From contig PYIZ01000033.1 of assembly GCA_003635265.1 (NCBI GenBank), forward strand, positions 101,826-165,825: DNA of 64,000 bases, written 5' to 3'. Position 1 is the first letter of the stretch; the number at the start of each line of letters is the position of its first letter. Of the stretch, positions 1-7,690 are shown in pieces. Below the pieces are notes generated by a model. That model had not been told where the DNA came from. It did no database searches and was given only the letters and a program-made list of their open reading frames with translations. The position numbers were made by a program, and so were the translations under genes. Source of the DNA: Candidatus Poribacteria bacterium (GTDB taxonomy: Bacteria > Poribacteria > WGA-4E > PCPOR2b).

Positions 1-2
1 GA

Positions 3-179
3 ACCCTTATATTTCGCCTTGGGGCGAATGGAGAGTTACTTGAAAATGGGAGACGCTATACGATTCAGATAGTTGTTGCCGAGCCTTGGATTTACGGTGA
101 GTTCGCTTGTGAATGTATGGACTGCTCGTGGTATAAGGACACTGAAATAGCAGTAGGGTTTGTAACTGCCGATGAATAA
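3..179 (+). CDS. C-terminal fragment of an unrecognised protein, cut by the window start
   Basis: An open frame enters from the left edge and runs 58 codons to a TAA stop. The readable residues include the strings ENGRRYTIQIVVAEPW and CECMDCSWYKDTEIAVGF, which look like real protein (aromatic and beta-strand rich, with three clustered cysteines). No start codon is visible because the gene begins outside the window. I do not recognise the family. The next gene starts about 140 bases downstream on the same strand, and no terminator is obvious between them. Confidence 0.45.
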   Translation, partial: TLIFRLGANGELLENGRRYTIQIVVAEPWIYGEFACECMDCSWYKDTEIAVGFVTADE

Positions 180-317
180 GCAGAAATGGGAGTAGAAACG
201 AGATATCTAATCATTGATATTGTTGGGCATTTCGTAGCAGAAAGGATTATCGCTTAGAAATTTGAACGTGTCATATCTACCCAACCGAACGAATCTCGTT
301 TGTCCGGGAAAGTCTCT

Positions 318-1049
318 ATGAAAAATAGTGAGAAAACAGATGCCCTTGAAATCAAAGCGTTGACATTCGACGTATTCGGCACAGTTGTGGACTGGCGCGG
401 TAGCATCATTCGTGAAGGTGAAGCATTTGGAGCAGCTCGCGGACTTGATGTGGATTGGGCGGAGTTTGCGGACAAGTGGCGGGGCGGATACGGTCCCTCA
501 ATGAATCGCGTCCGTCAGGGTGAACTGCCGTGGTTGAACATAGATACCCTGCACCGTATGATTCTGGACGAGTTGCTCGACGAGTTCAAGATTGCGGGGT
601 TGAGCGAAGCGGATAAGGACCACCTCAACCGCGTGTGGCACCGTCTGATGCCGTGGACCGACGCCGTCAGCGGACTCCGACGACTGCGTGGACGCTACAT
701 TATCGCGCCCTTATCAAACGGTAACATCGCCCTGCTCACCAATATGGCGAAACACGCCGGGCTGCCGTGGGATTGCATTCTGTCCTCAGAGTTAGCGAAG
801 CATTACAAACCGGATCCGGAAGTTTACCAAACCGCCGCCGACCTGCTGGGACTTCTACCGAGCCAAGTAATGATGGTCGCCGCACACCCCGGCGACTTGA
901 TCGCTTCGTCAGCGGTGGGATTTAAGACCGGATTTGTGCCTCGACCCGAAGAATACGGACCGAATCGTAACCGCGATCTGGAACACGATACCTCCTTTGA
1001 TGTGGTGGCGAACGACTTCAATGATTTGGCAAGTCAGCTAGGAGCATAG
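318..1049 (+). CDS. Haloacid dehalogenase type II-like HAD hydrolase
   Basis: HAD-superfamily hydrolase of 243 residues, the usual size for (S)-2-haloacid dehalogenase type II. Family members hydrolyse the halide or phosphate from small organic acids through an aspartyl-enzyme intermediate in the cytosol. Motif I, FDVFGT, places the nucleophile at Asp18. Motif II is PLSNGN, the conserved lysine region reads HYKPDPEVY, and the last acidic motif reads AAHPGDL, close to the HNxDL typical of type II dehalogenases. I chose the ATG at 318 because GGGAAAG lies a few bases upstream; a TTG in frame at 300 is a weaker alternative. The gene sits 7 bases before the DUF429 gene, so the two are probably co-transcribed. 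The substrate cannot be told from sequence. Confidence 0.85.
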   Translation: MKNSEKTDALEIKALTFDVFGTVVDWRGSIIREGEAFGAARGLDVDWAEFADKWRGGYGPSMNRVRQGELPWLNIDTLHRMILDELLDEFKIAGLSEADKDHLNRVWHRLMPWTDAVSGLRRLRGRYIIAPLSNGNIALLTNMAKHAGLPWDCILSSELAKHYKPDPEVYQTAADLLGLLPSQVMMVAAHPGDLIASSAVGFKTGFVPRPEEYGPNRNRDLEHDTSFDVVANDFNDLASQLGA

Positions 1050-1056
1050 GATAAAG

Positions 1057-1776
1057 ATGTTCGTCGGTGTGGATGGTTGCAGGGCGGGTTGGCTCGCCAT
1101 TGGGTTGGAAACAGAAGGTAATTGGCAGGTCAATATTTTTCCAGATGCTTCTAGCCTTTGGGATCATTGCTGTCAGGCATCCGTGATACTAATCGACATT
1201 CCTATCGGCTTGAAAACGGCTGGTAAGGCTGAACGCCGTTGTGATCCAGAAGCCCGGAGGCTGCTCGGTCCACGACGTTCAAGCGTGTTTCCCGCGCCGT
1301 GCCGTGAGGCGATCTATGCGTCGTCGTATCAGGAAGCCTGTGATGTCAATCAACGGTTGACAGGCAAACGGTTGTCCGTTGAAAACTGGAATATTATCCC
1401 CAAAATTCGTGAGATGGATTGCCTTCTGTCGGACGATGCCTCCGCGAGAGGACGCATCAGAGAAATCCACCCGGAACTCTGCTTTTGGGGGTTGGCGGGA
1501 CGGCCGATGCAATACGCCAAAAAGCGGAGTGAAGGGCTATCAGAACGGACACAACTCCTCCAGTCAATTTATCCGGGGGCTGCCGATATTATCGCCGACG
1601 CGCTATTCACTTATAGGCGCAAGGATGTCGCAAGAGACGACATTCTTGATGCGATGTCTGCCGCAGTGACGGGGCTGATGGGAGGACAAAATCTCGCGTC
1701 GATTCCGCAGGAACCGGAATTTGATGAACGCGGCTTGCGGATGGAGATGGTATATTGTCTCTACACCAGAACCTAG
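1057..1776 (+). CDS. DUF429 family protein (predicted RNase H-like fold)
   Basis: 239-residue member of the DUF429 family, whose fold is predicted to be RNase H-like but whose substrate is unknown. The N-terminal FVGVDGCRAGWLA supplies the first acidic strand residue, IDIPIGL supplies the second, and RRCDPEARRLLG followed by SSVFPAPCREA is the usual signature of the family. The C-terminal acidic helix DDILDAMSAAVTGL is also present, so the protein looks intact. It follows the HAD gene by 7 bases with GGAGCATAGG as a likely ribosome site, indicating one transcript. No link between the two functions is evident. Confidence 0.8.
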   Translation: MFVGVDGCRAGWLAIGLETEGNWQVNIFPDASSLWDHCCQASVILIDIPIGLKTAGKAERRCDPEARRLLGPRRSSVFPAPCREAIYASSYQEACDVNQRLTGKRLSVENWNIIPKIREMDCLLSDDASARGRIREIHPELCFWGLAGRPMQYAKKRSEGLSERTQLLQSIYPGAADIIADALFTYRRKDVARDDILDAMSAAVTGLMGGQNLASIPQEPEFDERGLRMEMVYCLYTRT

Positions 1777-1813
1777 TACCATTGGTTTGTAATGCGAAAG
1801 GCAAGTAAGTACC

Positions 1814-2605
1814 ATGTTCAACTTCGATGATTTAGAAGAGTTCGACAATCTGTCAGAATATACCGACCCTATTATCTATGACGCTGAAATCAGTGCTGAA
1901 ACTAAAGACCCATTCAAGCCCGATGGCCCGTTTTATCTTGAACTAGCTCAACAGCTTGGAGGCAAGGTGCTTGAATTAGGATGCGGCACTGGAAGATTCA
2001 CCATTCCGCTAGCTGAGCGTGGAGTCGATATTACGGGATTGGATATTATGCCGGAGATGCTTATGCGTGCGAAAGTCAAGGCGAAAGACCTTCCGATTCG
2101 CTGGATCGAGGGGGATGTTCGCACCTTTCATCTCAATAATCGGTTTCGACTGATTGTTGAGACAGGAGGGACGTTTCAACACCTTCTGGCACGGACAGAC
2201 TTAGAAGCAATGCTTGAACGGGTACGTGAGCACCTAGAACGGGATGGTTGTTTTGTCTTTAGCATAGTATTCCCACATCTTTATTTTATGCAAGACCATC
2301 AAGACGAACACGCCTTTTCCTATTCTACTGAAGATGGACGAGTGGTATCTTTATCGGTAAGTCAACGGTATGATCACTTGAAGCAGATATGGATTGAAGT
2401 GGCAATTCGCCGCTGGAAAAAGAACAACGGTCAAGAGGTCGTCAAACAGGTGCCGCTCGCAAGGAGGCTGATTTTTCCACAAGAAATGGAGATGTTGCTG
2501 CAATATAATGGGTTCTCGGTAATAGAGCGTTATGGAGATTGGGATAAGAGTTCTTTGACCAATAAAAGTCAATTGATGGTCTACGTATGTCGAAAAACTG
2601 CATAA
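1814..2605 (+). CDS. Class I SAM-dependent methyltransferase
   Basis: 263-residue cytosolic methyltransferase with a Rossmann fold of the Methyltransf_25 type. Motif I, KVLELGCGTG, lies at residues 51-60 and binds S-adenosylmethionine. GLDIMPEML carries the acidic residue that holds the ribose, and WIEGDVRTF is the adenine-binding acidic loop. The N-terminal ~45 residues, rich in Asp and Tyr, form a cap that probably faces the acceptor. It follows the DUF429 gene by 37 bases and may share its transcript, although the ribosome site is weak. The acceptor (small molecule rather than RNA, judging from the lack of an RNA-binding domain) is unknown. Confidence 0.82.
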   Translation: MFNFDDLEEFDNLSEYTDPIIYDAEISAETKDPFKPDGPFYLELAQQLGGKVLELGCGTGRFTIPLAERGVDITGLDIMPEMLMRAKVKAKDLPIRWIEGDVRTFHLNNRFRLIVETGGTFQHLLARTDLEAMLERVREHLERDGCFVFSIVFPHLYFMQDHQDEHAFSYSTEDGRVVSLSVSQRYDHLKQIWIEVAIRRWKKNNGQEVVKQVPLARRLIFPQEMEMLLQYNGFSVIERYGDWDKSSLTNKSQLMVYVCRKTA

Positions 2606-2668
2606 CTCCTTACCGAACAATTGGTATTGTTTGGGCATACATAGTGGTCTTTTAATTTGTCAACACAC

Positions 2669-2692
2669 CTGTCGCCCCGCCGGAGCTATAGG
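2669..2692 (-). repeat. Intergenic module D copy
   Basis: The stretch reads, on the minus strand, as a GCGGGGCGACA-containing unit preceded by CTATAG and resembles the units at 14555-14579 and 63401-63427. It lies in the gap between the methyltransferase and a PhyH gene. The short GC-rich inverted core (CCCC ... GGGG) could fold as a small hairpin. No coding capacity is seen. Confidence 0.4.
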
Positions 2693-2805
2693 TTCGGTAA
2701 GTCCGAGAGAATCCGTTATATTAAAACATTGTGCTGGTTTGGTTGCCTTTTCAGTAAGATAGAACAGATTTAGGCGATATCCTATTTATGACAGGAGAGA
2801 CAGCA

Positions 2806-4026
2806 ATGCAATTTAATCGAGACCAATTCATGGAAGAAGGGTATTTGGTCCTACGCGAGGTCATCCCACCGGCGGAATTGGAAGATTTGCGTGCTGGTTA
2901 CGAGCGGATGGTCGATCGACAACGAGGGCTCTGGGCAAGTGAACGCAATCCAGACGATCCGCCGGGCGGCGTATGGGAGACAGGGGCACAACCTCGGTTG
3001 ATGCTGCATCGGCCTCCTTTGGTAGACTTGATTGATAAGGCGACCGCGAACACAGCAGAAATTTGGCTTCACGAAAACACGCAGGGTGTCAGCACTCAGT
3101 TGATGGGGGAGCCTGACGCAGCCGTTACCGAAATGATGATGATGTGCAGCCCGGTGCGCGACCGAGGTCCCGCTGTTTGGCACCGCGATATTCATCCCGT
3201 TGATACTGCCCCGCTACAGGCGTACATAGATGATATCATAGAGAATGGACCGAGATATGTTCAGTGGAATATCCCTCTTTACGATGACAGTGTGCTTTGG
3301 GTCGTACCCGGCAGCCACATACGCATCAACACCGAAGAGGAGAACCGTCAGCTACTGGCGGATCCGCGTGTCCCGTTGCCCGGCAGCGTCCAGACGCATC
3401 TCAATGGCGGCGATGGCGTGGTTTACATCACCCCGATACTCCACTGGGGCAGCAACTACAGCGCAAAGATGCGGCGTACCATTCACGGCGGTTTTTGCAA
3501 TTTCACAAAATATGAGGATCTGAGTTATACGAAAAGTCTATCCGCCGAAGCCCAAGCCACGCTGGAACGGTGGGACAAACGGAGCAAACGGATGCAGACT
3601 CACACCGAATCTGCGCTGCGTGCAGCGATTGAAAAAGACAGTTCCGCCTATCATACCGCGCTGAATGAGATACATCCGGGCAGGGGTGAAAAAGGCAAAA
3701 TGCTGACAACTATCTTCCTGTGTAAGGCAGCTTTCTTTATTAATCTCCACAATAACCCAGACCTTGAAGATGGACCCGAAGACCTGCGTCGGAGGGGGAC
3801 GAGCGCGCATCCGACCACACTGAACTGGGGACCGGAGTTCGCTGATCGCTTTACCCCACAGGACGCGGAAACCTTATGGGAACGGTTTAAGCCGCTTGAC
3901 GCCAAACTTCAGAGGGACGAGGAACACTTTTTCCCCGGCTTCCAATCAGGACCGATGCGCTACTGCTTCAACGAAACACCTGCCGATTTCGGTGTTGAGG
4001 AATTTATTGCGAGTTGGGAAAATTGA
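2806..4026 (+). CDS. PhyH-like Fe(II)/2-oxoglutarate dioxygenase (long form)
   Basis: 406-residue member of the phytanoyl-CoA dioxygenase (PhyH) superfamily, which oxidises an organic substrate using Fe(II), oxygen and 2-oxoglutarate. The iron triad is visible as WHRDIH (His126, Asp128) and ILHWGSN (His213), with RRTIHGGF supplying the 2-oxoglutarate-binding arginine. It is longer than the ~270-residue PhyH genes elsewhere in the window, with a C-terminal extension of ~150 residues. The start is the ATG at 2806, because AGGAGAG lies 7 bases upstream; the in-frame ATG at 2788 would overlap that site. It is followed within 22 bases by an amidohydrolase and then an enolase-superfamily gene, suggesting a small catabolic operon. 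Substrate unknown. Confidence 0.85.
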   Translation: MQFNRDQFMEEGYLVLREVIPPAELEDLRAGYERMVDRQRGLWASERNPDDPPGGVWETGAQPRLMLHRPPLVDLIDKATANTAEIWLHENTQGVSTQLMGEPDAAVTEMMMMCSPVRDRGPAVWHRDIHPVDTAPLQAYIDDIIENGPRYVQWNIPLYDDSVLWVVPGSHIRINTEEENRQLLADPRVPLPGSVQTHLNGGDGVVYITPILHWGSNYSAKMRRTIHGGFCNFTKYEDLSYTKSLSAEAQATLERWDKRSKRMQTHTESALRAAIEKDSSAYHTALNEIHPGRGEKGKMLTTIFLCKAAFFINLHNNPDLEDGPEDLRRRGTSAHPTTLNWGPEFADRFTPQDAETLWERFKPLDAKLQRDEEHFFPGFQSGPMRYCFNETPADFGVEEFIASWEN

Positions 4027-4048
4027 CCACTATCCGGAGGAAAAATAG

Positions 4049-4891
4049 ATGATCGTTGATGTACACAGCCATTGCCTGCAGCCGGAACACATGAGCGAAG
4101 CCAACCATCGCGCCAACGAACGGGCAGGCTATCCGCCGATGCCACCACTCTCGCCTGAAACGTACCTTAAAGCGATGGAGGTTGTTGACAAAGCGATTGT
4201 TTTCGGTGTGCGGGGTGTTTCTGCTGGAATGTATAGCCCGAACAATTTCACCGCTGAGTGGGTCAAACATGCACCAGACAAATTGATTGGCTTCGCCGCG
4301 ATAGATCCAACCGAAGAGGACCATCTTGAAGAGGTTGACCGATGCGTGTCCGATTTGGGGCTGCGGGGGATTAAGCTCTATCCCATGCTAGGGCGATACG
4401 ATCCCACTGATCCCACCGTCGCCTTTCCCTTATACGAAAAGGCGCAGCGGATGGGGTTGCCGATCTTGTCGCACATGGGGACGCATCCGGGTCCCCGAGC
4501 GATGCTCAAATACAGTTTGCCGATATTGATTGATGAAGTTGCCCAAGCATTTCCCGACCTCAAGTTTATCATGGCCCACATGGCACACCCGTGGCAGCGA
4601 GATTGTGCCGTTGTCTTGCGCAAGCACCCGAATGTCTACGCGGATGTCTCCGGTGGTGGGTGGGTCCGTCCGTGGCAGGGATGGGAGGGGTTAATTGGCA
4701 TGGTCGAGTGGGGTGTGACAGACAAGCTGCTTTTCGGCTCTGATTTTCCTTTATGGACACCGCAGGAGGGCATGGACGGGCTGCGCCAGCTGAATGATCA
4801 ACTTGAAGGTACGAAGCTGCCACGCATCCCGGAAGATGTGATCGAGGGGATCATCCACCGGGATTCACTTGCGCTTCTAGGATTGGAGTGA
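4049..4891 (+). CDS. Amidohydrolase 2 family metal-dependent hydrolase
   Basis: 280-residue TIM-barrel hydrolase or decarboxylase of the amidohydrolase-related (Amidohydro_2) family. The N-terminal metal motif is DVHSH (His6 and His8), a central histidine appears in LSHMGTH and MAHMAHPW, and the C-terminal aspartate appears in FGSDFPLW. This arrangement is typical of mononuclear enzymes that hydrolyse lactones or decarboxylate aromatic and sugar-derived acids. The ribosome site GGAGGAAAAA precedes the ATG. It sits between a PhyH dioxygenase and an enolase-superfamily enzyme with short gaps, consistent with a pathway in which an oxidised product is hydrolysed and then dehydrated, although the order of steps is inference. 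Confidence 0.85.
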   Translation: MIVDVHSHCLQPEHMSEANHRANERAGYPPMPPLSPETYLKAMEVVDKAIVFGVRGVSAGMYSPNNFTAEWVKHAPDKLIGFAAIDPTEEDHLEEVDRCVSDLGLRGIKLYPMLGRYDPTDPTVAFPLYEKAQRMGLPILSHMGTHPGPRAMLKYSLPILIDEVAQAFPDLKFIMAHMAHPWQRDCAVVLRKHPNVYADVSGGGWVRPWQGWEGLIGMVEWGVTDKLLFGSDFPLWTPQEGMDGLRQLNDQLEGTKLPRIPEDVIEGIIHRDSLALLGLE

Positions 4892-4943
4892 TCAAGACTC
4901 TCCTCAGTGGATACCACGCAACACTTGAAAAAGGGCTGTTCAG

Positions 4944-6128
4944 ATGGAACGTATGCGCGTAACTGAAGTCAAAACTTTTCTCGTCGGTGGAAGCTGGCGC
5001 AACTGGCTCATTGTGAAAATAGAGACCGATGCGGGCATCCACGGCGTCGGTGAAGCGACCCTTGAAGGCAAGTCAAAAACGGTCGAAGGTGCGGTAGTTG
5101 AATTAACGCGCTACATCGTTGGCAAGGATCCCTTTGCTATAGAGAAGCATTTTCAGGAGATGTACCGGCGGGCGTTCTACGCCGGTGGGGAGGTGTTGAC
5201 CAGCGCAATCAGCGGTGTCGAGACCGCACTGTGGGATATCAAGGGCAAGGCACTTGGTGTGCCGGTATACGAACTGCTCGGCGGTCGCACACGCGATCGG
5301 ATCAAGCTGTACGCCAACGCATGGTATCGGCAAGGCATGAGTCCCGAAGAATTTGAGGAGGCGGCGAAAGAGATCGTGAAACTTGGTGCGAAAGGATTGA
5401 AGTTTAATCCTTGGGGCGGACGTTCCGGCATCGATTTCTATCGGTTGGATAACAATATCCTGAACACCGGGATTGAAGCTGTGGCAGCGGTTCGGGGAGC
5501 GGTTGGACCGGATATCGACCTGTACATTGATTGCAACGGGATATTCAACACCGCCGCCAACGCGGTTCGAGCGGCTAAGGGTGTCGAGCAGTACAATATC
5601 AGCTTCTTTGAAGAACCTGTTCCCCACGAAAATCTTGACGCAATGGCTTATGTGCGAAGCAAGATAGACATCCCCGTTGCCACAGGTGAACGATTGTTCA
5701 CCATCTTCAGTTTTCAGCAGCTGCTTGAACGTGGCGGCGCAGACATCGTTCAGCCGGATATGTCACACTGCGGTGGGATGCTGGAGGCGCGAAAGATTGC
5801 CGCAATCGCAGATTCACACTATGCGGCATTCGCGCCGCACAACCCTAACGGCGAGGTATCCTACGCTTCCTCTGTTCAGCTCGCTGCGTGCGTTCCAAAC
5901 TTTTTGGTATTAGAGCACTTTCCGCCCGAACCGTGGCGCTTCGACGTTTGCATGAATCCGATGGTCGTCGAGGATGGCTGGCTTGAAATTCCAGACCGTC
6001 CGGGATTGGGCGTCGAATTTAACGAGGAGGCCGCGCTGGAACATCCCTATGAACCGATTGACCTCTATAACCTACACCGTCCAGAGCTACAACAGAAGGC
6101 GCCCCGATATGCTGGGAAACTGCGTTGA
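4944..6128 (+). CDS. Enolase-superfamily sugar-acid dehydratase (mandelate racemase/muconate lactonizing type)
   Basis: 394-residue enzyme with an N-terminal capping domain (about residues 1-125) and a C-terminal beta-barrel. The three metal ligands are visible in YIDCNG (Asp), FFEEPV (Glu) and ATGERLF (Glu). KGLKF supplies the barrel lysine region and APHNPNG a histidine near the C-terminus. Overall it resembles galactonate-dehydratase relatives, but the position after the first metal ligand is Asn (DCN) rather than the His seen in E. coli DgoD and in the paralogue at 38104, so the substrate or chemistry probably differs. The ATG at 4944 is preceded by AAAGGG. It is the last gene of the PhyH-amidohydrolase-dehydratase cluster and is followed by a mosaic repeat. 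Confidence 0.82.
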   Translation: MERMRVTEVKTFLVGGSWRNWLIVKIETDAGIHGVGEATLEGKSKTVEGAVVELTRYIVGKDPFAIEKHFQEMYRRAFYAGGEVLTSAISGVETALWDIKGKALGVPVYELLGGRTRDRIKLYANAWYRQGMSPEEFEEAAKEIVKLGAKGLKFNPWGGRSGIDFYRLDNNILNTGIEAVAAVRGAVGPDIDLYIDCNGIFNTAANAVRAAKGVEQYNISFFEEPVPHENLDAMAYVRSKIDIPVATGERLFTIFSFQQLLERGGADIVQPDMSHCGGMLEARKIAAIADSHYAAFAPHNPNGEVSYASSVQLAACVPNFLVLEHFPPEPWRFDVCMNPMVVEDGWLEIPDRPGLGVEFNEEAALEHPYEPIDLYNLHRPELQQKAPRYAGKLR

Positions 6129-6170
6129 TATATCCGATTGGCTTATGTAAAAAGAGAATGCAAAACACAA

Positions 6171-6282
6171 AAAGCGTGAAACGTGATGCGTGAAACGTGA
6201 AAATCACCCGTTCATTGGTTCATTAATGAACGAGTGAACTAATGAACTCAAGCGGTTTCTATTGCACGATTTCTTAACATAA
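6171..6282 (+). repeat. Mosaic intergenic repeat, modules A-B-C, complete copy
   Basis: Module A (two tandem GCGTGAAACGTGA units, 6174-6203) is followed by module B (TTCATTGGTTCATTAATGAA and its inverse, 6211-6250) and by module C (CGGTTTCTATTGCACGAT through TTCTTAACATAAG, 6253-6282). The same order recurs at 25310-25388 and, inverted, at 10873-10952 and 19860-20008. It occupies most of the gap after the dehydratase. It does not code for protein. Confidence 0.65.
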
Positions 6283-6390
6283 GTCTTGCGTTTTTTCCTT
6301 GATCTTCCGTCAGAAATTGGCTATCTTTTAATTGCTATTGGCATACCAGTCCAAAATCGTATGATTTAGTAGAAATGAAAGGGAATTGTC

Positions 6391-6576
6391 ATGATGCACC
6401 AAGCTGTGACCTCCGATCAAAACATTAAGCCAATGAGAAAGGTGCAAGAGTACGTCTATTGGCAAGATGGAGAAATGTACCTCGGATACCTTAAAGAATA
6501 TCCGGATCATTGGACACAAGGTGAAACAATAGGAGAATTGGAAGAAAACCTTCTCGATATTTATGATATTCTATAA
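6391..6576 (+). CDS. Small HicB-like protein
   Basis: 61-residue protein whose core (WQDGEMYLGYLKEYPDHWTQGETIGELEENLLD) is split here as WQDGEMYLGYLKEYP and TQGETIGELEENLLD. It resembles the short beta-alpha fold of HicB antitoxins, in which a DG...GY...P...G-T-eE-ale pattern is usual. It lacks the C-terminal DNA-binding helix of full HicB, and no HicA toxin gene is seen on either side, so it is an orphan and may be a stand-alone HicB-like regulator. An AAAGGGA site lies 6 bases before the ATG. A terminator follows at 6628-6668. Confidence 0.6.
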   Translation: MMHQAVTSDQNIKPMRKVQEYVYWQDGEMYLGYLKEYPDHWTQGETIGELEENLLDIYDIL

Positions 6577-6627
6577 GCCATATATTTCCTGATTATATAA
6601 ACTCTTGGTGGCATAACTCCTAACTTT

Positions 6628-6668
6628 ACCCCCGCTCTGAATTGCACCGATAACGGGGGTTTTCTTTG
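6628..6668 (+). terminator. Rho-independent terminator after the HicB-like gene
   Basis: ACCCCCG at 6628-6634 pairs with CGGGGGT at 6654-6660, with a 19-base loop, and is followed by TTTCTTTG. It ends the transcript of the HicB-like gene and separates it from the GNAT remnant and the next PhyH gene. Confidence 0.65.
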
Positions 6669-6709
6669 TATCTCTGTCATATTTGGAAGGAACTGGAGAT
6701 ATCATTTAG

Positions 6710-6823
6710 CTCAAGTCCAAAGAGGTTGCGATGATTAAGTTGTTGACCTCTGCCGAAGGACGGTCGATTTATGAAAAGCTGGGTTTTGAATCCTCAAATG
6801 AGATGGTGTTGTTGTGTGAATGA
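6710..6823 (+). pseudogene. C-terminal remnant of a GNAT acetyltransferase
   Basis: The frame ending at the TGA at 6821-6823 reads KLLTSAEGRSIYEKLGFE and then SSNEMVLL, which matches the last strand and helix of GNAT N-acetyltransferases, where a small-residue-R-x-Y-E-K-L-G-F motif is characteristic. An in-frame stop just upstream (6707-6709) removes the rest, and no acetyl-CoA binding loop is present. It is therefore a decayed 3' end, not a working enzyme. Confidence 0.5.
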
Positions 6824-6851
6824 ACGGTTTTAGAGAAAGGATCCGCCCGCT

Positions 6852-7628
6852 ATGCTTGATGTTGAAATCATAGATCCCACTGAGGTTGAAAGAGCAGCAG
6901 CTATCTTCCATCGTGATGGGTTTGTTCCCATCAAGGATGCGCTTAACCCCGAACAGCTTGCGTATGCCCAATCGGGTGCAGCCCGCGTCATCGCGCAGCA
7001 GATGAGGGACATTCCACTTGAGGAGGCAAACCGGGGATATGCCCGCTACTCCTTCGGTCCACAGCTGCATCACCCGGAATGGGTTCAACTTATCGATCTG
7101 CCGACCATTCTGCCGATAGTGGATGCGATTTGGGGGAGTTCCGATTACATCTGTTCCGGCGGCGGAGGTGACTACTCCACGCCCGGTGCGAAGGAGCAAC
7201 ACTTACACGCCGATGTCAGAGATGTTTTCAACGATCCATTGGGGCTAGTGACAATCCAGGAGGTGCCGACGCCGTATATTGTCGTCAACTTCCTGATGGT
7301 TGAGTTCAAAAAAATTAACGGCGCCATTCGGTTTGTGCCCGGGACGCATCGGACTCGGCAGCCGGTTCCAAGGATGGAAGAGGAACCTGACCGTATGAAG
7401 GAGTCAATCATCTGTGCCCCACCCGGAACAGCACTCATCCGAGATGTACGCTGTTGGCACGGTGGCACTGCCAACAATTCCGACGAAATCCGCCCGATGA
7501 CCAGCGTTGGATATTTCGCACCTTGGTTCCGCCTGCCCAATCTGGAGCGCTCGCTCCCGCGCCCACTCTATGAAACGTTGTCCCCGCGTGGTAAGGAACT
7601 GGCTCGGTTTATCGTTCAACCTAATTAA
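6852..7628 (+). CDS. PhyH-like Fe(II)/2-oxoglutarate dioxygenase
   Basis: 258-residue PhyH-family dioxygenase. The iron ligands are His119 and Asp121 (LHADVRD) and the distal His203 (CWHGGT), with the arginine of DEIRPM as the likely 2-oxoglutarate anchor. The glycine-rich stretch CSGGGGDYSTPGAKEQ precedes the first ligand, and PGTHR marks the central strand. The gene is followed 62 bases later by a sialidase-like gene with its own strong ribosome site, so the two may be one transcript. The substrate is not indicated. Confidence 0.83.
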   Translation: MLDVEIIDPTEVERAAAIFHRDGFVPIKDALNPEQLAYAQSGAARVIAQQMRDIPLEEANRGYARYSFGPQLHHPEWVQLIDLPTILPIVDAIWGSSDYICSGGGGDYSTPGAKEQHLHADVRDVFNDPLGLVTIQEVPTPYIVVNFLMVEFKKINGAIRFVPGTHRTRQPVPRMEEEPDRMKESIICAPPGTALIRDVRCWHGGTANNSDEIRPMTSVGYFAPWFRLPNLERSLPRPLYETLSPRGKELARFIVQPN

Positions 7629-7690
7629 CGTGCGTTATTGACCGCTATTTGGATTTGCTCTCAAGCGATTGAGAAAAAGGAGATCGACCG

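Noticed and set aside
5103..5627. 174-codon minus-strand frame
   Set aside because: Lies inside the enolase-superfamily gene at 4944, which has clear active-site motifs.
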